The notes under the pieces were generated by a model, which saw only the letters and a list, made by a program, of their open reading frames with translations, ran no database searches and was not told the DNA's origin. From positions 1-38,213 of the forward strand of contig PKDD01000080.1 of the NCBI GenBank assembly GCA_002862465.1: a stretch of DNA of 38,213 bases. Reading direction: 5' to 3'. Position 1 is the stretch's first letter. Each line of letters starts with the position of its first letter. This DNA is from Haliea sp. GTDB taxonomy: Bacteria; Pseudomonadota; Gammaproteobacteria; Pseudomonadales; Halieaceae. This document shows, piece after piece, positions 1 to 7,996 of the stretch. Both the position numbers and the translations under genes were made by a program.

Positions 1-1317
1 ATTCACAACCCTTGGAAAATTCAGTGCCTCGCGGGGGCCGGCCCAGCCATCCATCTGCAAGGCGAAGTGTATTTTCCAATCGTTCCAGCGTATTGCGTTG
101 AAGTTTGCATTGTCGTCAAAATAGAAGATATTCTCCCGACTTCCAGCACCCTTTCCGCTAAGTAAATCAGTTTGATCGAAACCATCAATATGGACCTTAT
201 AAGTTTTGTCACCCGCACGGTGGCCTTCCTTCAGCTTGGCGTTAATATCCGGCTCGCCAGCGGCAGTCAATAAAGTTGGTAGCCAGTCCTGATGGTTAAC
301 GATGTCATTGATTATAGTCCCTTTATCGACGACGCCCGGCCACCGAATGAGCGCCGGAACTCTGAAACCGCCTTCCCAGGTTGAACCTTTCTCTCCGCGG
401 AAGGGTTCAGAACCGCCGTCCGGATAGGTGTTAGTTTGCGAGCCGTTGTCTGTGCTGTAAATCACTATGGTATTATCGGCGATACCGAGTTGGTCTAGCT
501 CGTTTAGCAACTGACCGACGTGGTAATCGTGTTCCATCATGCCATCAGCATAGAGGCCATAGCCAGAACTGCCGCGCCACTTAGGCGCGAGGCGTGTCCA
601 CACATGCATACGTGTTGCATTGAACCAAATAAAGAACGGCTTGTCGGCTTTGTGCGCTTTTTCCATGAACTTCAACGCTGCGTCCGTGAACTCTTGGTCA
701 GCGGTTTCCATCCGTTTCCGTGTCAGTGGGCCAGTATCTTCGATTTTCCCATCGCTGTAGGAATGAATCACGCCACGTGGTGCAAAGCGTTTATGAAACT
801 CAGGATCCTTGGGGTAAAAATAGGTCTCCGGCTCTTCTTCAGCATTCAAATGGTAGAGATTGCCAAAGAATTCATCGAATCCATGGTTGGTTGGCAAAAA
901 TTTATCTTTGTCGCCAAGATGATTTTTGCCGAACTGACCGCTAGTGTAGCCAAGTGGTTTTAGCAATTCAGCGATAGTTGGATCGTCGGCGTGCAATCCG
1001 ATATTTGCCCCAGGAAGCCCTACCTTCAGCAGGCCTGTTCGGAGTGGGTGCTGCCCGGTAATGAACGCAGAACGACCCGCGGTGCAGCTTTGTTCTCCGT
1101 AGTAATCTGTAAACATAGCGCCTTCATTAGCGATACGGTCAATGTTGGGAGTGCGACTCCCTAGCATACCTCGATGGTACGCGCTGATATTAGACCAGCC
1201 AATATCATCGCCCCAAATCACTAGGATATTGGGTTTATCTGATGTCGCATGACCCGCAACACTCAATATACAAAAAAATGTGGCCAGCACACCTAAAATT
1301 ACTTTCCGCAAACTCAT
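1..1317 (-). CDS. Arylsulfatase family protein, secreted, C-terminus outside window
   Basis: Hydrolyses sulfate esters, probably in the periplasm. Reading the minus strand, an ATG at 1317 opens 439 codons that run off the left edge without a stop, so the C-terminus is missing (family members are usually about 450-550 residues). Residues 1-24 look like a signal peptide (hydrophobic run ending AGHA). The metal-binding start of the sulfatase fold, GDDIGW, is at about residues 36-41. The catalytic motif C-T-A-G-R is at 78-82; Cys78 is the residue normally converted to formylglycine. IYSTDNG, a second conserved metal/active-site block, follows further in. The shape Cys-x-Ala-x-Arg implies a Cys-type sulfatase that needs a formylglycine-generating enzyme, not present in this window. 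It lies 170 bp downstream of the sigma factor gene, separated from it by a hairpin terminator. Substrate cannot be told. Confidence 0.93.
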   Translation of the reverse strand, partial: MSLRKVILGVLATFFCILSVAGHATSDKPNILVIWGDDIGWSNISAYHRGMLGSRTPNIDRIANEGAMFTDYYGEQSCTAGRSAFITGQHPLRTGLLKVGLPGANIGLHADDPTIAELLKPLGYTSGQFGKNHLGDKDKFLPTNHGFDEFFGNLYHLNAEEEPETYFYPKDPEFHKRFAPRGVIHSYSDGKIEDTGPLTRKRMETADQEFTDAALKFMEKAHKADKPFFIWFNATRMHVWTRLAPKWRGSSGYGLYADGMMEHDYHVGQLLNELDQLGIADNTIVIYSTDNGSQTNTYPDGGSEPFRGEKGSTWEGGFRVPALIRWPGVVDKGTIINDIVNHQDWLPTLLTAAGEPDINAKLKEGHRAGDKTYKVHIDGFDQTDLLSGKGAGSRENIFYFDDNANFNAIRWNDWKIHFALQMDGWAGPREALNFPRVVN

Positions 1318-1399
1318 CAGCTAGATCTCGCAGCGTCACAACACTGCAAAACAATACAGGAGCGAGCAGAATAAACGCAATCTAAAATCTTAGACTTGT

Positions 1400-1432
1400 G
1401 GCGCAAAAGAAGAGGCTAGGTGCTCTAGCCTC
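1400..1432 (-). terminator. Rho-independent terminator after the sigma factor gene
   Basis: On the minus strand an 8-bp perfect stem (GAGGCTAG / CTAGCCTC, positions 1432-1425 with 1419-1412, 5-nt loop) is followed by TTCTTTTG. It sits 56 bp past the sigma factor stop and before the sulfatase start, so the two genes are probably transcribed separately. Confidence 0.6.
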
Positions 1433-1487
1433 ACCCTGACAGCGTCGAGCGAAATCCGGTTGACGGGCGCTCGGCGCTGAGCTGCAC

Positions 1488-2801
1488 CTAATCGCGCATC
1501 TGATAGTCCGAGAAAGCTTCAGCAACGCCGTCGGTCTTGCGCAATTTTCCCAATGCGGACATCTCTAGCTGACGAATCCGCTCGGTAGACACCGTTAGGT
1601 AGTCTGCGAGTTCTCGACGACTCAGGGGTGGAGAATCATCTAGGCCCCATCGCAACGTAATGACGCTTTGCTCCTGAGGGGCTAACCCCTTTAGGCTGGT
1701 CATTAGAAAACGATTGAGCGAGACCTGCTCAGCCTTAGCGGCCGGCCGGGCGTCTGTTGCTCCACTCAGCGTATCCCCCAGTGTTAATCCATCAGGATCA
1801 TTGTTGAACGGGCTATCGATCGACACCGACAGATTGCCAGTTTGCTGCAGCCGCACCACCGTCTCCGGCTCGACTCGGAGGCGTTCAGCCAAAACCTTCA
1901 CGCTGGCATCTTCTCCGGTAGCATTGAGGTGCGCCAAACTCTCGCGGTATAGACGATTGACTTGCTCATTGACATCAGAAGGCAACCTGACGATAGAGCG
2001 CTGATCTTCCAACATTCTGCGCGACGACTGATTAATCCAGTTGTAGGCATACGTGCTGAAGCGATGACCTGTTCTGTAGTCATATTTTTCGGCAGCTCTT
2101 ATCAAGCCTAGCATTCCACTTTGCACTCGGTCCATATAGGGAACAGCCGTACTCGTCATTTTACCCGCGATAGCAAACACGAGACGAAGGTTATGATTTA
2201 CTAGCTGCTCTCGCGCTTTGAAGAACTTTTTTAATTGGCGGCGAAATACCTGTCGCGAAACATCGCAAATAGGCAGAGGCTCTCTCTCATTGGGCTGGTC
2301 CGAGGCGGGGCTCGCCCAAAATTTTTGCCAATAACGTAAAGCCACTGCAATCTCGCCAGAATCTTTGCTGCCGAGTTGGATGTCTGCAAAGCCGGCTACG
2401 AGAAGCGGCGACAGATCCAACTGCGCGAGCGCTTCGTGCGAATGATTCTCAACGTCGCCCACTGAAGGTTTGCTCAGCAGCTTGTGGAGGCGCTTAAGCT
2501 GCTCCAACTTATCTGCACTTTTCAGAAGATCCGACTGCTCTCGACGCAGAACGTAGTAGTGCTCCTTTTCGAGAAATACCTTAAGGCTGGGAGGGTTTTC
2601 GAGAAGATTTTTCACCCACTGACCAAGAAAACGGCGTCCACGAGCATCGGCCACGAGTGTCTCAAGCAGTGTGTCCCGTGTGCGCCATTTGCTTTCGTCG
2701 ATGTTGCGCTCCTCCTCCGCTGAAAGTAGTGGGTAATCACGCGAATGCGCATACAACCATTCAAGCCCTTCGCTATCGGATGCTTTAGACATTTGATTCA
2801 T
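1488..2801 (-). CDS. Sigma-70 family RNA polymerase sigma factor, RpoD/RpoS-like
   Basis: Directs RNA polymerase to a subset of promoters. The 437 residues lack region 1.1, begin with a region-1.2-like block (about 10-35, YPLLSAEEE), carry a poorly conserved insert (about 60-185), then region 2 (about 195-270, with GHRFSTYAYNWINQSSRR and RSIVRLP matching 2.3/2.4), region 3 (about 278-335) and region 4 (about 364-425), whose helix-turn-helix reads LSRRELADYLTVSTERIRQ. That domain set fits a group-2 sigma factor rather than an ECF factor. The start is well supported by AGGAGGT placed 7 bases before the ATG. No anti-sigma gene is adjacent. The upstream region carries an 18-bp perfect palindrome and a possible promoter. 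It is not the housekeeping RpoD (too short, no region 1.1); whether it is RpoS itself or a lineage-specific paralogue is open, as the sequence is more divergent than typical RpoS. Confidence 0.92.
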   Translation of the reverse strand: MNQMSKASDSEGLEWLYAHSRDYPLLSAEEERNIDESKWRTRDTLLETLVADARGRRFLGQWVKNLLENPPSLKVFLEKEHYYVLRREQSDLLKSADKLEQLKRLHKLLSKPSVGDVENHSHEALAQLDLSPLLVAGFADIQLGSKDSGEIAVALRYWQKFWASPASDQPNEREPLPICDVSRQVFRRQLKKFFKAREQLVNHNLRLVFAIAGKMTSTAVPYMDRVQSGMLGLIRAAEKYDYRTGHRFSTYAYNWINQSSRRMLEDQRSIVRLPSDVNEQVNRLYRESLAHLNATGEDASVKVLAERLRVEPETVVRLQQTGNLSVSIDSPFNNDPDGLTLGDTLSGATDARPAAKAEQVSLNRFLMTSLKGLAPQEQSVITLRWGLDDSPPLSRRELADYLTVSTERIRQLEMSALGKLRKTDGVAEAFSDYQMRD

Positions 2802-2825
2802 TTTCTTTACCTCCTGTTACATCAA

Positions 2826-2856
2826 CATATACGGAAGGAAAGCCTATCTGGGTCAA
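2826..2856 (-). promoter_or_regulatory. Possible promoter of the sigma factor gene
   Basis: Minus-strand TTGACC (2856-2851) and TATATG (2831-2826) are separated by 19 bp and lie about 25 bp before the start codon. The spacing is longer than ideal, so this is tentative. Confidence 0.3.
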
Positions 2857-2900
2857 AAATTGTTTTAGTGAATTGAGCGTCTCGATGTTGAATAGTAATT

Positions 2901-2918
2901 TTTCGACCTAGGTCGAAA
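2901..2918. promoter_or_regulatory. 18-bp perfect palindrome, likely operator upstream of sigma factor gene
   Basis: TTTCGACCTAGGTCGAAA is perfectly self-complementary with no spacer. It lies about 45 bp upstream of the possible -35 box of the sigma factor gene and 100 bp before its start codon. Perfect palindromes this long are typical of dimeric repressor or activator sites. The binding protein is unknown. Confidence 0.5.
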
Positions 2919-3051
2919 CCTGTCACGTGTCTTCGGGCGCTTTCTATTAGTGTCGCTAGGTTAGACTTGCTTCCCTACATGCCTGACTAGTCATGCACGC
3001 ATGCTCTATTAATTGATGCTCTAGTGTCGACTGGGTTGTCGCGGTCTGATC

Positions 3052-3690
3052 TTATTGCATTGTTGATGCTGGCAATTTTTTCAGCACAAAATTATCGAAT
3101 ACGTATTCCCCAATGCCTGCTCCCGTGATTCGGAATTTAATGTAGTGCACTCCTTTTGGAATAGTGAAATTTTGCCGTAAATCGACCCATTCATTATGCT
3201 TAACTGCTTTGGTTTTGAAGTTAGACCAAGACAAGGCCTCTCGGTTAGCGTCATAAGTAACGATGCTGGCGCGCGCATAAGAGTCTGAATCAATTAATTT
3301 TACGCGTATTGAGTATTGATACTGCTCGCCTTTACTGACTTGTACATAACGGACGAAACTTCCGTTCCAGCGCTCCCTGGTTTTTGCGCTGATGACCATC
3401 CTATAACTGGAGGAGTTGGTTTTCTCTGCAGCCACCTCAGCTGTGGCACCATAAAATTTCCATTGATTCCTGAGAGCCACTAGAAGGTTGTCTTTGTCAA
3501 AAGAATCAGCGGCAACAATCCCTGGGAAGGGTTGGCTATAAATCACCTCTGAATTCAGCGCAGAAAATACTGGGTAACGGCTGAGGCTGAATTCGCTAAA
3601 AATGTTCACGCCCAAAATATTTTTTAGCCAATAAGCGCTCAGTAATATTATGACGGTAGTCGCCACAAGCGAGATAATTTTTCTAGACAT
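3052..3690 (-). CDS. Membrane-anchored protein with carbohydrate-binding-like beta-sandwich domain
   Basis: Function unknown. A single hydrophobic segment near the N-terminus (about residues 5-22, IISLVATTVIILLSAYWL) anchors the protein, and the rest (about 60-205) has the alternating polar/aromatic beta-strand pattern of CBM-type jelly-roll domains: runs such as GSFVRYVQVSKGEQYQYS and WVDLRQNFTIPKGVHYIKF resemble the extracytoplasmic sugar-binding modules found beside glycan enzymes. I chose the ATG at 3690 (212 aa) because GGAG lies 4 bases upstream; a GTG at 3702 in the same frame would add four residues. It is 250 bp upstream of the sigma factor gene on the same strand. The family assignment is by pattern only. 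Confidence 0.7.
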   Translation of the reverse strand: MSRKIISLVATTVIILLSAYWLKNILGVNIFSEFSLSRYPVFSALNSEVIYSQPFPGIVAADSFDKDNLLVALRNQWKFYGATAEVAAEKTNSSSYRMVISAKTRERWNGSFVRYVQVSKGEQYQYSIRVKLIDSDSYARASIVTYDANREALSWSNFKTKAVKHNEWVDLRQNFTIPKGVHYIKFRITGAGIGEYVFDNFVLKKLPASTMQ

Positions 3691-4063
3691 TGACTCCGGC
3701 ACCAGACCTAAAGCGGCTGAGTGTACGTGGTTAGGGTTTATGGAGCCAATCGGAAAAATTGACGGGGGTATATGTCGATGCGCTGGGCGTTAGTTTTTCA
3801 GCGGCAGGGACCCCGTAATCTAGCTCTTTTCGACTCAACTATCGGTTGTACTAATAGTGGCGGAAGCTTTCTAACTGGTTGTGAGCTAAACGCTGCATGC
3901 TCGGGCGGGTCGTTAGGTAGGTGGATTAAGGAGGTCCGACGGAGAGAAGTCTCACTGCCATTAAGCACACTGCTTAAGAGTTTGTGCGCTTATACCAGAG
4001 GCTAGTGCTGGTGCATGAGTGTATAATGAAGATTTATACAGTTGACCGGCGGGGTGATGCCAG
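3691..4063. other. Intergenic region between divergent genes
   Basis: No convincing gene is seen. A 77-codon frame at 3772-4005 has no ribosome site and no recognisable product. A perfect TATAAT at 4022-4027 probably serves the SRPBCC gene. Confidence 0.5.
4022..4027 (+). promoter_or_regulatory. -10 box (TATAAT) of the SRPBCC gene
   Basis: A consensus TATAAT lies 36 bp before the ATG at 4064. No good -35 box is visible 16-18 bp upstream, so the promoter may need an activator. Confidence 0.4.
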
Positions 4064-4603
4064 ATGAAGCAAAAAAGGGTAGTGGTCTCCACAACTGCAA
4101 TCGTACTAGTTTTTATTGGACTGCATTTTTTTGGCTCCCTTCATGTTTCCCCGTTGTACACAATTAGAACGCAGATAATTTTGCCTGCCAATCCGGCAAA
4201 AAGCTGGAGCGTACTGACTAACTTCGCGGGCTATCCCGATTGGAATCCGTATTTACCCCGAGTCGAGGGTGCATTTGAAGTTGGAGAAAGTATTTCCTTT
4301 ACCCTTATGGACGAAAATTTTGCTGAACCTCTTGACCTTGCGGCGCGACTGGGTGAGATATCAGCAGATCGAAGTTTTTATTGGATCGGACGGGTGGGCA
4401 TTCAGGGCCTTTTCGATACTAGGCATGTATTCGAGCTGTATCCGCGTGGTGATGGTAATACAGATTTACATCACTATGAGGAATTCAGGGGGCTAATCCC
4501 TGCACTATTGCCGCGAAGAGAGAAGCGGGCAGAAAACACTCGCGCCGCCTTTGAGCGCATGAATGTGGCGTTATATCAGCGTCTGAAGGAGCGCGAGGGT
4601 TGA
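4064..4603 (+). CDS. SRPBCC (START-like) family protein with N-terminal membrane segment
   Basis: A small helix-grip protein that would bind a hydrophobic ligand; no reaction can be assigned. Residues 7-25 form one transmembrane or uncleaved signal segment. From about residue 35 the sequence follows the SRPBCC / polyketide-cyclase pattern: PANPAKSWSVLTNFAGYPDWNPYLPRVEG is the family's typical start (Trp, Phe, YPxWNP), followed by beta strands and a long C-terminal helix (about 155-176, RAENTRAAFERMNVALYQRL). At 179 residues it is normal size for the family. The ATG at 4064 is preceded by GGCGGGG about 9 bases upstream. The gene stands alone between a divergent neighbour and a 450-bp gap. Confidence 0.85.
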   Translation: MKQKRVVVSTTAIVLVFIGLHFFGSLHVSPLYTIRTQIILPANPAKSWSVLTNFAGYPDWNPYLPRVEGAFEVGESISFTLMDENFAEPLDLAARLGEISADRSFYWIGRVGIQGLFDTRHVFELYPRGDGNTDLHHYEEFRGLIPALLPRREKRAENTRAAFERMNVALYQRLKEREG

Positions 4604-5057
4604 TCGAGTAAACAGTAAAAGGCCTGTTGACAGGTGAACTCGCGATAGCGGTAAAAAAGGCTGACAAAATAACGTCAAATGGCATTGGTTTTTCATGGAA
4701 GCCATTACCGCGCTTCCCTTCACATGAAAAATCGCCATGTTTTGAGTGCGCAAAATTTTTGTGGGTGTATAAGTCGCTGTTTCTAGTCAATTTATCCTTG
4801 TTTCCGCTCGAGCGTTACTGCGGCATACCGATATACGCTCATTAAAAACAGGGAAATAGCAATCGCTCTCGGCTTGAGAGTCAAAGTCTTTAAGCTGCAA
4901 AATTGGCCAGCTTAAAGCACGCATGCGCACAGAAAAATGTGCTGCTGCATATTCTAACTTAGACAAACTTAGGTCTCTCACTATCTTCGAAGCGTTTAGT
5001 TATAAGATAGAGTAGACTACGTGCCTCTTATAATCGGTCGTGCAACCCAACCCGTCA
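4604..5057. other. Intergenic region with inverted repeats
   Basis: No gene is supported; the small frames on both strands lack ribosome sites and family resemblance. It holds a 9-bp inverted repeat (TTTAAGCTG at 4889-4897 and CAGCTTAAA at 4908-4916, 10-bp spacer), a shorter one (GCACA/TGTGC near 4925-4945), and a TATAAT at 5029-5034 just before the FG-GAP lipoprotein gene. Confidence 0.5.
5029..5034 (+). promoter_or_regulatory. -10 box (TATAAT) directly before the FG-GAP gene
   Basis: A consensus TATAAT ends six bases before an in-frame GTG (5040) and 23 bases before the ATG at 5058. Transcription would then begin close to 5041, giving a leader of about 17 nt or none. Confidence 0.35.
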
Positions 5058-6440
5058 ATGAAAACTGATAAGCCCAATTGCCTGCTGCAGTTTAGCGAGA
5101 ACAAAAAATTTCAAATTGTGCAACGTTGGATAGCAATTAGCTTAGCGGTTTTTGCATTCAGTGCCTGCGGTTCCAAATCGGGCGATACTGCTTATTGGCC
5201 TCTGCACGTCATTGACGACACATTTGAAGGCGCCGACGGGGTCGACGCTCATGATCTAGATGGCGATGGCGACATAGACCTGGTCGTGGGCTGGGAAGAG
5301 TCGGGACAGGCGGCGCTTTACGAAAATCCTGGCGACCATAACATTTTAGAGATTTGGCATCGTACGAATGTCAGTGCTGGACTGGATGTCCGGAAAATTG
5401 AAGATGCACAATTTGCCGATTTTGATCGCGATGGAGAGATAGACGCCATTGTGAGTGCAACTGAAAATCGCAATGAGAAGGTCAACATCCACTGGCTAGT
5501 AGATAGGAATGACATCTTCCACAATGATTCGTGGAAAAGCGCATCTATCGACCCATCTATTAAACTCCCATTCATAAAAGTTGCTATTGGACAAATAGGC
5601 GGTTCTGGCAGTAGCGATATCGTTGCGGGCTCAAAAGATGATACAAAACCAGGCAGGCTTCTGTGGTACGAAGCGCCCATAGTTACGCGTTACAGTAATT
5701 CAGATCAGTGGCGAGGACGCCCGATTTCTGACATCCACTGGATTAACTCAATTTTAATTATAGACATAGATCAGGACGGTGATAACGATGTTGTGATGTC
5801 CGACTGGGCTGTTCTCGCATGGCTGGAGAATCCGGGTGTGGCGAGTCTTCATGAAAACGGCCAGTCAGTCTGGACTAAACATGTTATCAGTACGGACGCG
5901 TCTTCGTACTTTACAAATTGTGCAGTGGACAGTAACGACCCATCAGATATTCATTTAATTGTGAGTAACGTCACTGCAAAAAAACCGATAGAAATAGGAG
6001 ATACCATACTCTATTCAATTAAGAAGGATTTCGACCAAATGGGTAACTGGTCAGGGAGATGGCTGAAAAGTGAACTGAGCTCGCTTGATGCTATGCCCAC
6101 GGATAAAAAAAGGGATGATTATGATATCAAGGGAATAGCTTGTGGAAACATTGATGATGATGCTCGGACTGATCTCGTGATATCAGGCAGCGGTTATGGA
6201 CACGGGATTTTTGCATTAATGAACCTGCAAAATAGACTTGGGGAGCAAGCCCTGCGCCTAAAAATAATATCCGATAATACACATAATACCCGCAAAGGTA
6301 TCAAGCATGATAATCTGCTGTTGAATGATCTTGATGGCGATGGTGATCTTGATGTCATAACAACAGAAGAAAACGGCAATGTGGGTTCATATTTCATCGC
6401 TAGAGGGCTGGGCCTGATATGGTATGAAAATCCACTATAG
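5058..6440 (+). CDS. Lipoprotein with FG-GAP/VCBS calcium-binding repeats
   Basis: Probably a surface or periplasmic lipoprotein with a beta-propeller built from FG-GAP/VCBS repeats. The N-terminus has a basic stretch, a hydrophobic core (IAISLAVFAFSA) and a Cys at about residue 39 in a lipobox-like context (FSAC). Five or more repeats contain the Asp-rich calcium loop D-x-D-x-D-G-x-x-D: DLDGDGDIDLVVG, DFDRDGEIDAIVS, DIDQDGDNDVVMS, a weaker NIDDDARTDLVISG and DLDGDGDLDVITT. The length (460 aa) suits a seven-bladed propeller. The ATG at 5058 is preferred because it gives a normal signal peptide; the frame also opens with GTG at 5040, and neither start has a clear ribosome site. No enzyme domain is fused. 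Such proteins often take part in adhesion or polysaccharide handling, but nothing here fixes the role. Confidence 0.85.
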   Translation: MKTDKPNCLLQFSENKKFQIVQRWIAISLAVFAFSACGSKSGDTAYWPLHVIDDTFEGADGVDAHDLDGDGDIDLVVGWEESGQAALYENPGDHNILEIWHRTNVSAGLDVRKIEDAQFADFDRDGEIDAIVSATENRNEKVNIHWLVDRNDIFHNDSWKSASIDPSIKLPFIKVAIGQIGGSGSSDIVAGSKDDTKPGRLLWYEAPIVTRYSNSDQWRGRPISDIHWINSILIIDIDQDGDNDVVMSDWAVLAWLENPGVASLHENGQSVWTKHVISTDASSYFTNCAVDSNDPSDIHLIVSNVTAKKPIEIGDTILYSIKKDFDQMGNWSGRWLKSELSSLDAMPTDKKRDDYDIKGIACGNIDDDARTDLVISGSGYGHGIFALMNLQNRLGEQALRLKIISDNTHNTRKGIKHDNLLLNDLDGDGDLDVITTEENGNVGSYFIARGLGLIWYENPL

Positions 6441-6441
6441 G

Positions 6442-6518
6442 CTCCTGGCAGCCCCTCTCGCAGTGCCGCAGGCTTCTATGCCCTTTCCCTCAGTCAAAAA
6501 GAAAAAAGATGCCAGGAG
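6442..6518. repeat. 9-bp inverted repeat flanking a 59-bp segment
   Basis: CTCCTGGCA (6442-6450) and TGCCAGGAG (6510-6518) are exact reverse complements and begin one base after the FG-GAP stop codon. The enclosed part contains further GC-rich complementarity. It could be a 3'-end RNA structure; no U-run follows, so it is not a standard terminator. Confidence 0.4.
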
Positions 6519-6631
6519 ATATTCTAAAACGGACGCATCATCAGCACGCTATCATCGCTGAGCGTTGTTAAGTGGTTGCAAAGAAAAACCTAGTACAGCA
6601 GGAATCAGCCTAGCGAACTTTAATGTACAAC

Positions 6632-6640
6632 TGGTATGAT
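6632..6640 (+). promoter_or_regulatory. Extended -10 promoter of the HD-domain gene
   Basis: TGGTATGAT is an extended -10 element (TGn plus TATGAT) 51 bp before the start codon; no matching -35 is seen, as is usual for extended -10 promoters. A small inverted repeat (CAGAC-CACTT-GTCTG, 6651-6665) would lie at the start of the transcript. Confidence 0.4.
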
Positions 6641-6691
6641 CACACTCCGTCAGACCACTTGTCTGGTTAAATGTAACAGGATGACAATGCT

Positions 6692-7234
6692 ATGTTCACC
6701 AAAATGCAAGACGGTACGCTCGAAGATTGGGCCGTAATTGGCGCGGCGCACAAAGAGCACTTTTATAAGACACCAGCACATCTAATGGATATGTTGCGAA
6801 GCCTTGAGGAGATCACCGCTGGATTTGCCTGCGATCAGCTGCAGCACTCTTTAATGACGGGGACCCTAGCGCGACGCGACAATGCTAGCGATGAAGAAGT
6901 AGCTATTGCCTTGCTGCATGATGTTGGTAAATCCGTCAACATTCCCAATCATGGGCCGATTGCGGCGGAATTGATGCGGCCCTATGTTTCAGATGATGCA
7001 TATCACGTGATTTATAATCACCAGCATTTTCAAGGTAAATTCTATTACAGTTTTATGGGTGAAAATCCGAACATGCGAGATGATTTCACCCATAATAGCT
7101 GGTATCCACTAGCGGTAAAATTAGTAGATCGCTGGGATGCTCCCGCGTTCGATCCTGAGTTTGAAGTAGACAGTCTGGAGTCCTTTGAGCCACTTCTGCA
7201 AGAGATTTTTTCGCAGCCGGGGCGAACGCTCTAG
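6692..7234 (+). CDS. HD-domain protein, PhnZ-like mixed-valent diiron oxygenase family
   Basis: The 180 residues carry an HD metal site: His52 (QLQHSL), His76-Asp77 (LLHDVGK), His87, His110/His112 and Asp146 (KLVDRWD). The order and spacing, in particular QLxHSL before LLHDxGK, a tandem of histidines around 110, and an acidic V-D-x-W-D near the end, look more like PhnZ and inositol-oxygenase-like HD oxygenases than like nucleotide phosphohydrolases. PhnZ oxidises 2-amino-1-hydroxyethylphosphonate to glycine and phosphate. No phosphonate gene is nearby, so the substrate is open; a plain HD phosphohydrolase remains possible. The ATG at 6692 has AGGA about 11 bases upstream. It is followed by a glutathione S-transferase gene 81 bp downstream. 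Confidence 0.8.
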   Translation: MFTKMQDGTLEDWAVIGAAHKEHFYKTPAHLMDMLRSLEEITAGFACDQLQHSLMTGTLARRDNASDEEVAIALLHDVGKSVNIPNHGPIAAELMRPYVSDDAYHVIYNHQHFQGKFYYSFMGENPNMRDDFTHNSWYPLAVKLVDRWDAPAFDPEFEVDSLESFEPLLQEIFSQPGRTL

Positions 7235-7315
7235 TGACTCTCAGCTAGGGCTATTTCCTTGTGAGGCTGTCCGCATAAACTGCACGTGGACGATTACTCT
7301 GAAACAATTTAATAC

Positions 7316-7996
7316 ATGACAAGCGAGATATACGGCATGCTGATATTGCACGGATTCCCATTTTCAAATTATCACAACATTGTGAAACATGCGCTAATGC
7401 AAAAGGGTGTGCCCTTTGAGGAGCACATTGTTTATCCCAACACGCCTGAAATGCTTGCTGTAAATCCCACCGGAAAAGCGCCGGCTATGACTACGGAAAA
7501 AGGCACGCATCTGTCCGAATCCAGTGTTCTTGTCGAGTATCTGGAGGATGCCTATCCAGAGCATTCTCTATTTCCGCAAGATGTCGAGGTCAGGGGCAGG
7601 GTGCGACAATTAATAAAGATTTCTGAACTCTATCTTGAGCTCGCTGCGAGACGACTGTTGCCCGCGGTTTTGGGCAGTGTAGAGTTTCCTCAGGCGACCT
7701 TGGATGAGGTCAAAACGGTATTGGACCGTGGAGCGTATTCTTTAGCTGCTCTGGCTAAATTTGGTCCCTTTCTCGTCGGATCGGAACTTACGGTGGCCGA
7801 TATTTATCTGCGTTATGCCCTGGCAATTCCAAAGATGGTTGGTCCCGCTAAGCTCGACTGGAACGTGATGGAGGCCGTGCCAGGGCTTTTCGAATGGGAT
7901 ACTATGATGGCTAGCACCGAAATCGCTCAAATAATTGACGCTGATCAGGCGGCAAATGCAGCCGACTTCATGGCATATATTTCAGAAAAAAAATAG
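7316..7996 (+). CDS. Glutathione S-transferase family protein
   Basis: A cytosolic GST-fold protein of 226 residues. The N-terminal thioredoxin-like half (about 8-85) begins MLILHGFPFSNYHNIVKHALMQKG and contains the cis-proline loop (KAPAM) and the glutathione-contact ESSVLVEYLED motif. The C-terminal helical half (about 93-215) includes the N-capping box region FLVGSELTVADIYLRYAL. The usual catalytic Ser/Tyr/Cys position holds Ser-Asn near residue 17. The first ATG (7316) has no clear ribosome site; the in-frame ATG at 7337, which starts exactly at the first beta strand, is an equally good choice. Substrate cannot be predicted. Confidence 0.88.
   Translation: MTSEIYGMLILHGFPFSNYHNIVKHALMQKGVPFEEHIVYPNTPEMLAVNPTGKAPAMTTEKGTHLSESSVLVEYLEDAYPEHSLFPQDVEVRGRVRQLIKISELYLELAARRLLPAVLGSVEFPQATLDEVKTVLDRGAYSLAALAKFGPFLVGSELTVADIYLRYALAIPKMVGPAKLDWNVMEAVPGLFEWDTMMASTEIAQIIDADQAANAADFMAYISEKK

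Noticed and set aside
520-963. 147-codon frame on the plus strand
   Set aside because: Lies entirely opposite the sulfatase gene, whose catalytic motif and signal peptide are clear; no ribosome site.
3772-4005. 77-codon frame on the plus strand
   Set aside because: No ribosome site, no recognisable domain, and composition unlike neighbouring genes.
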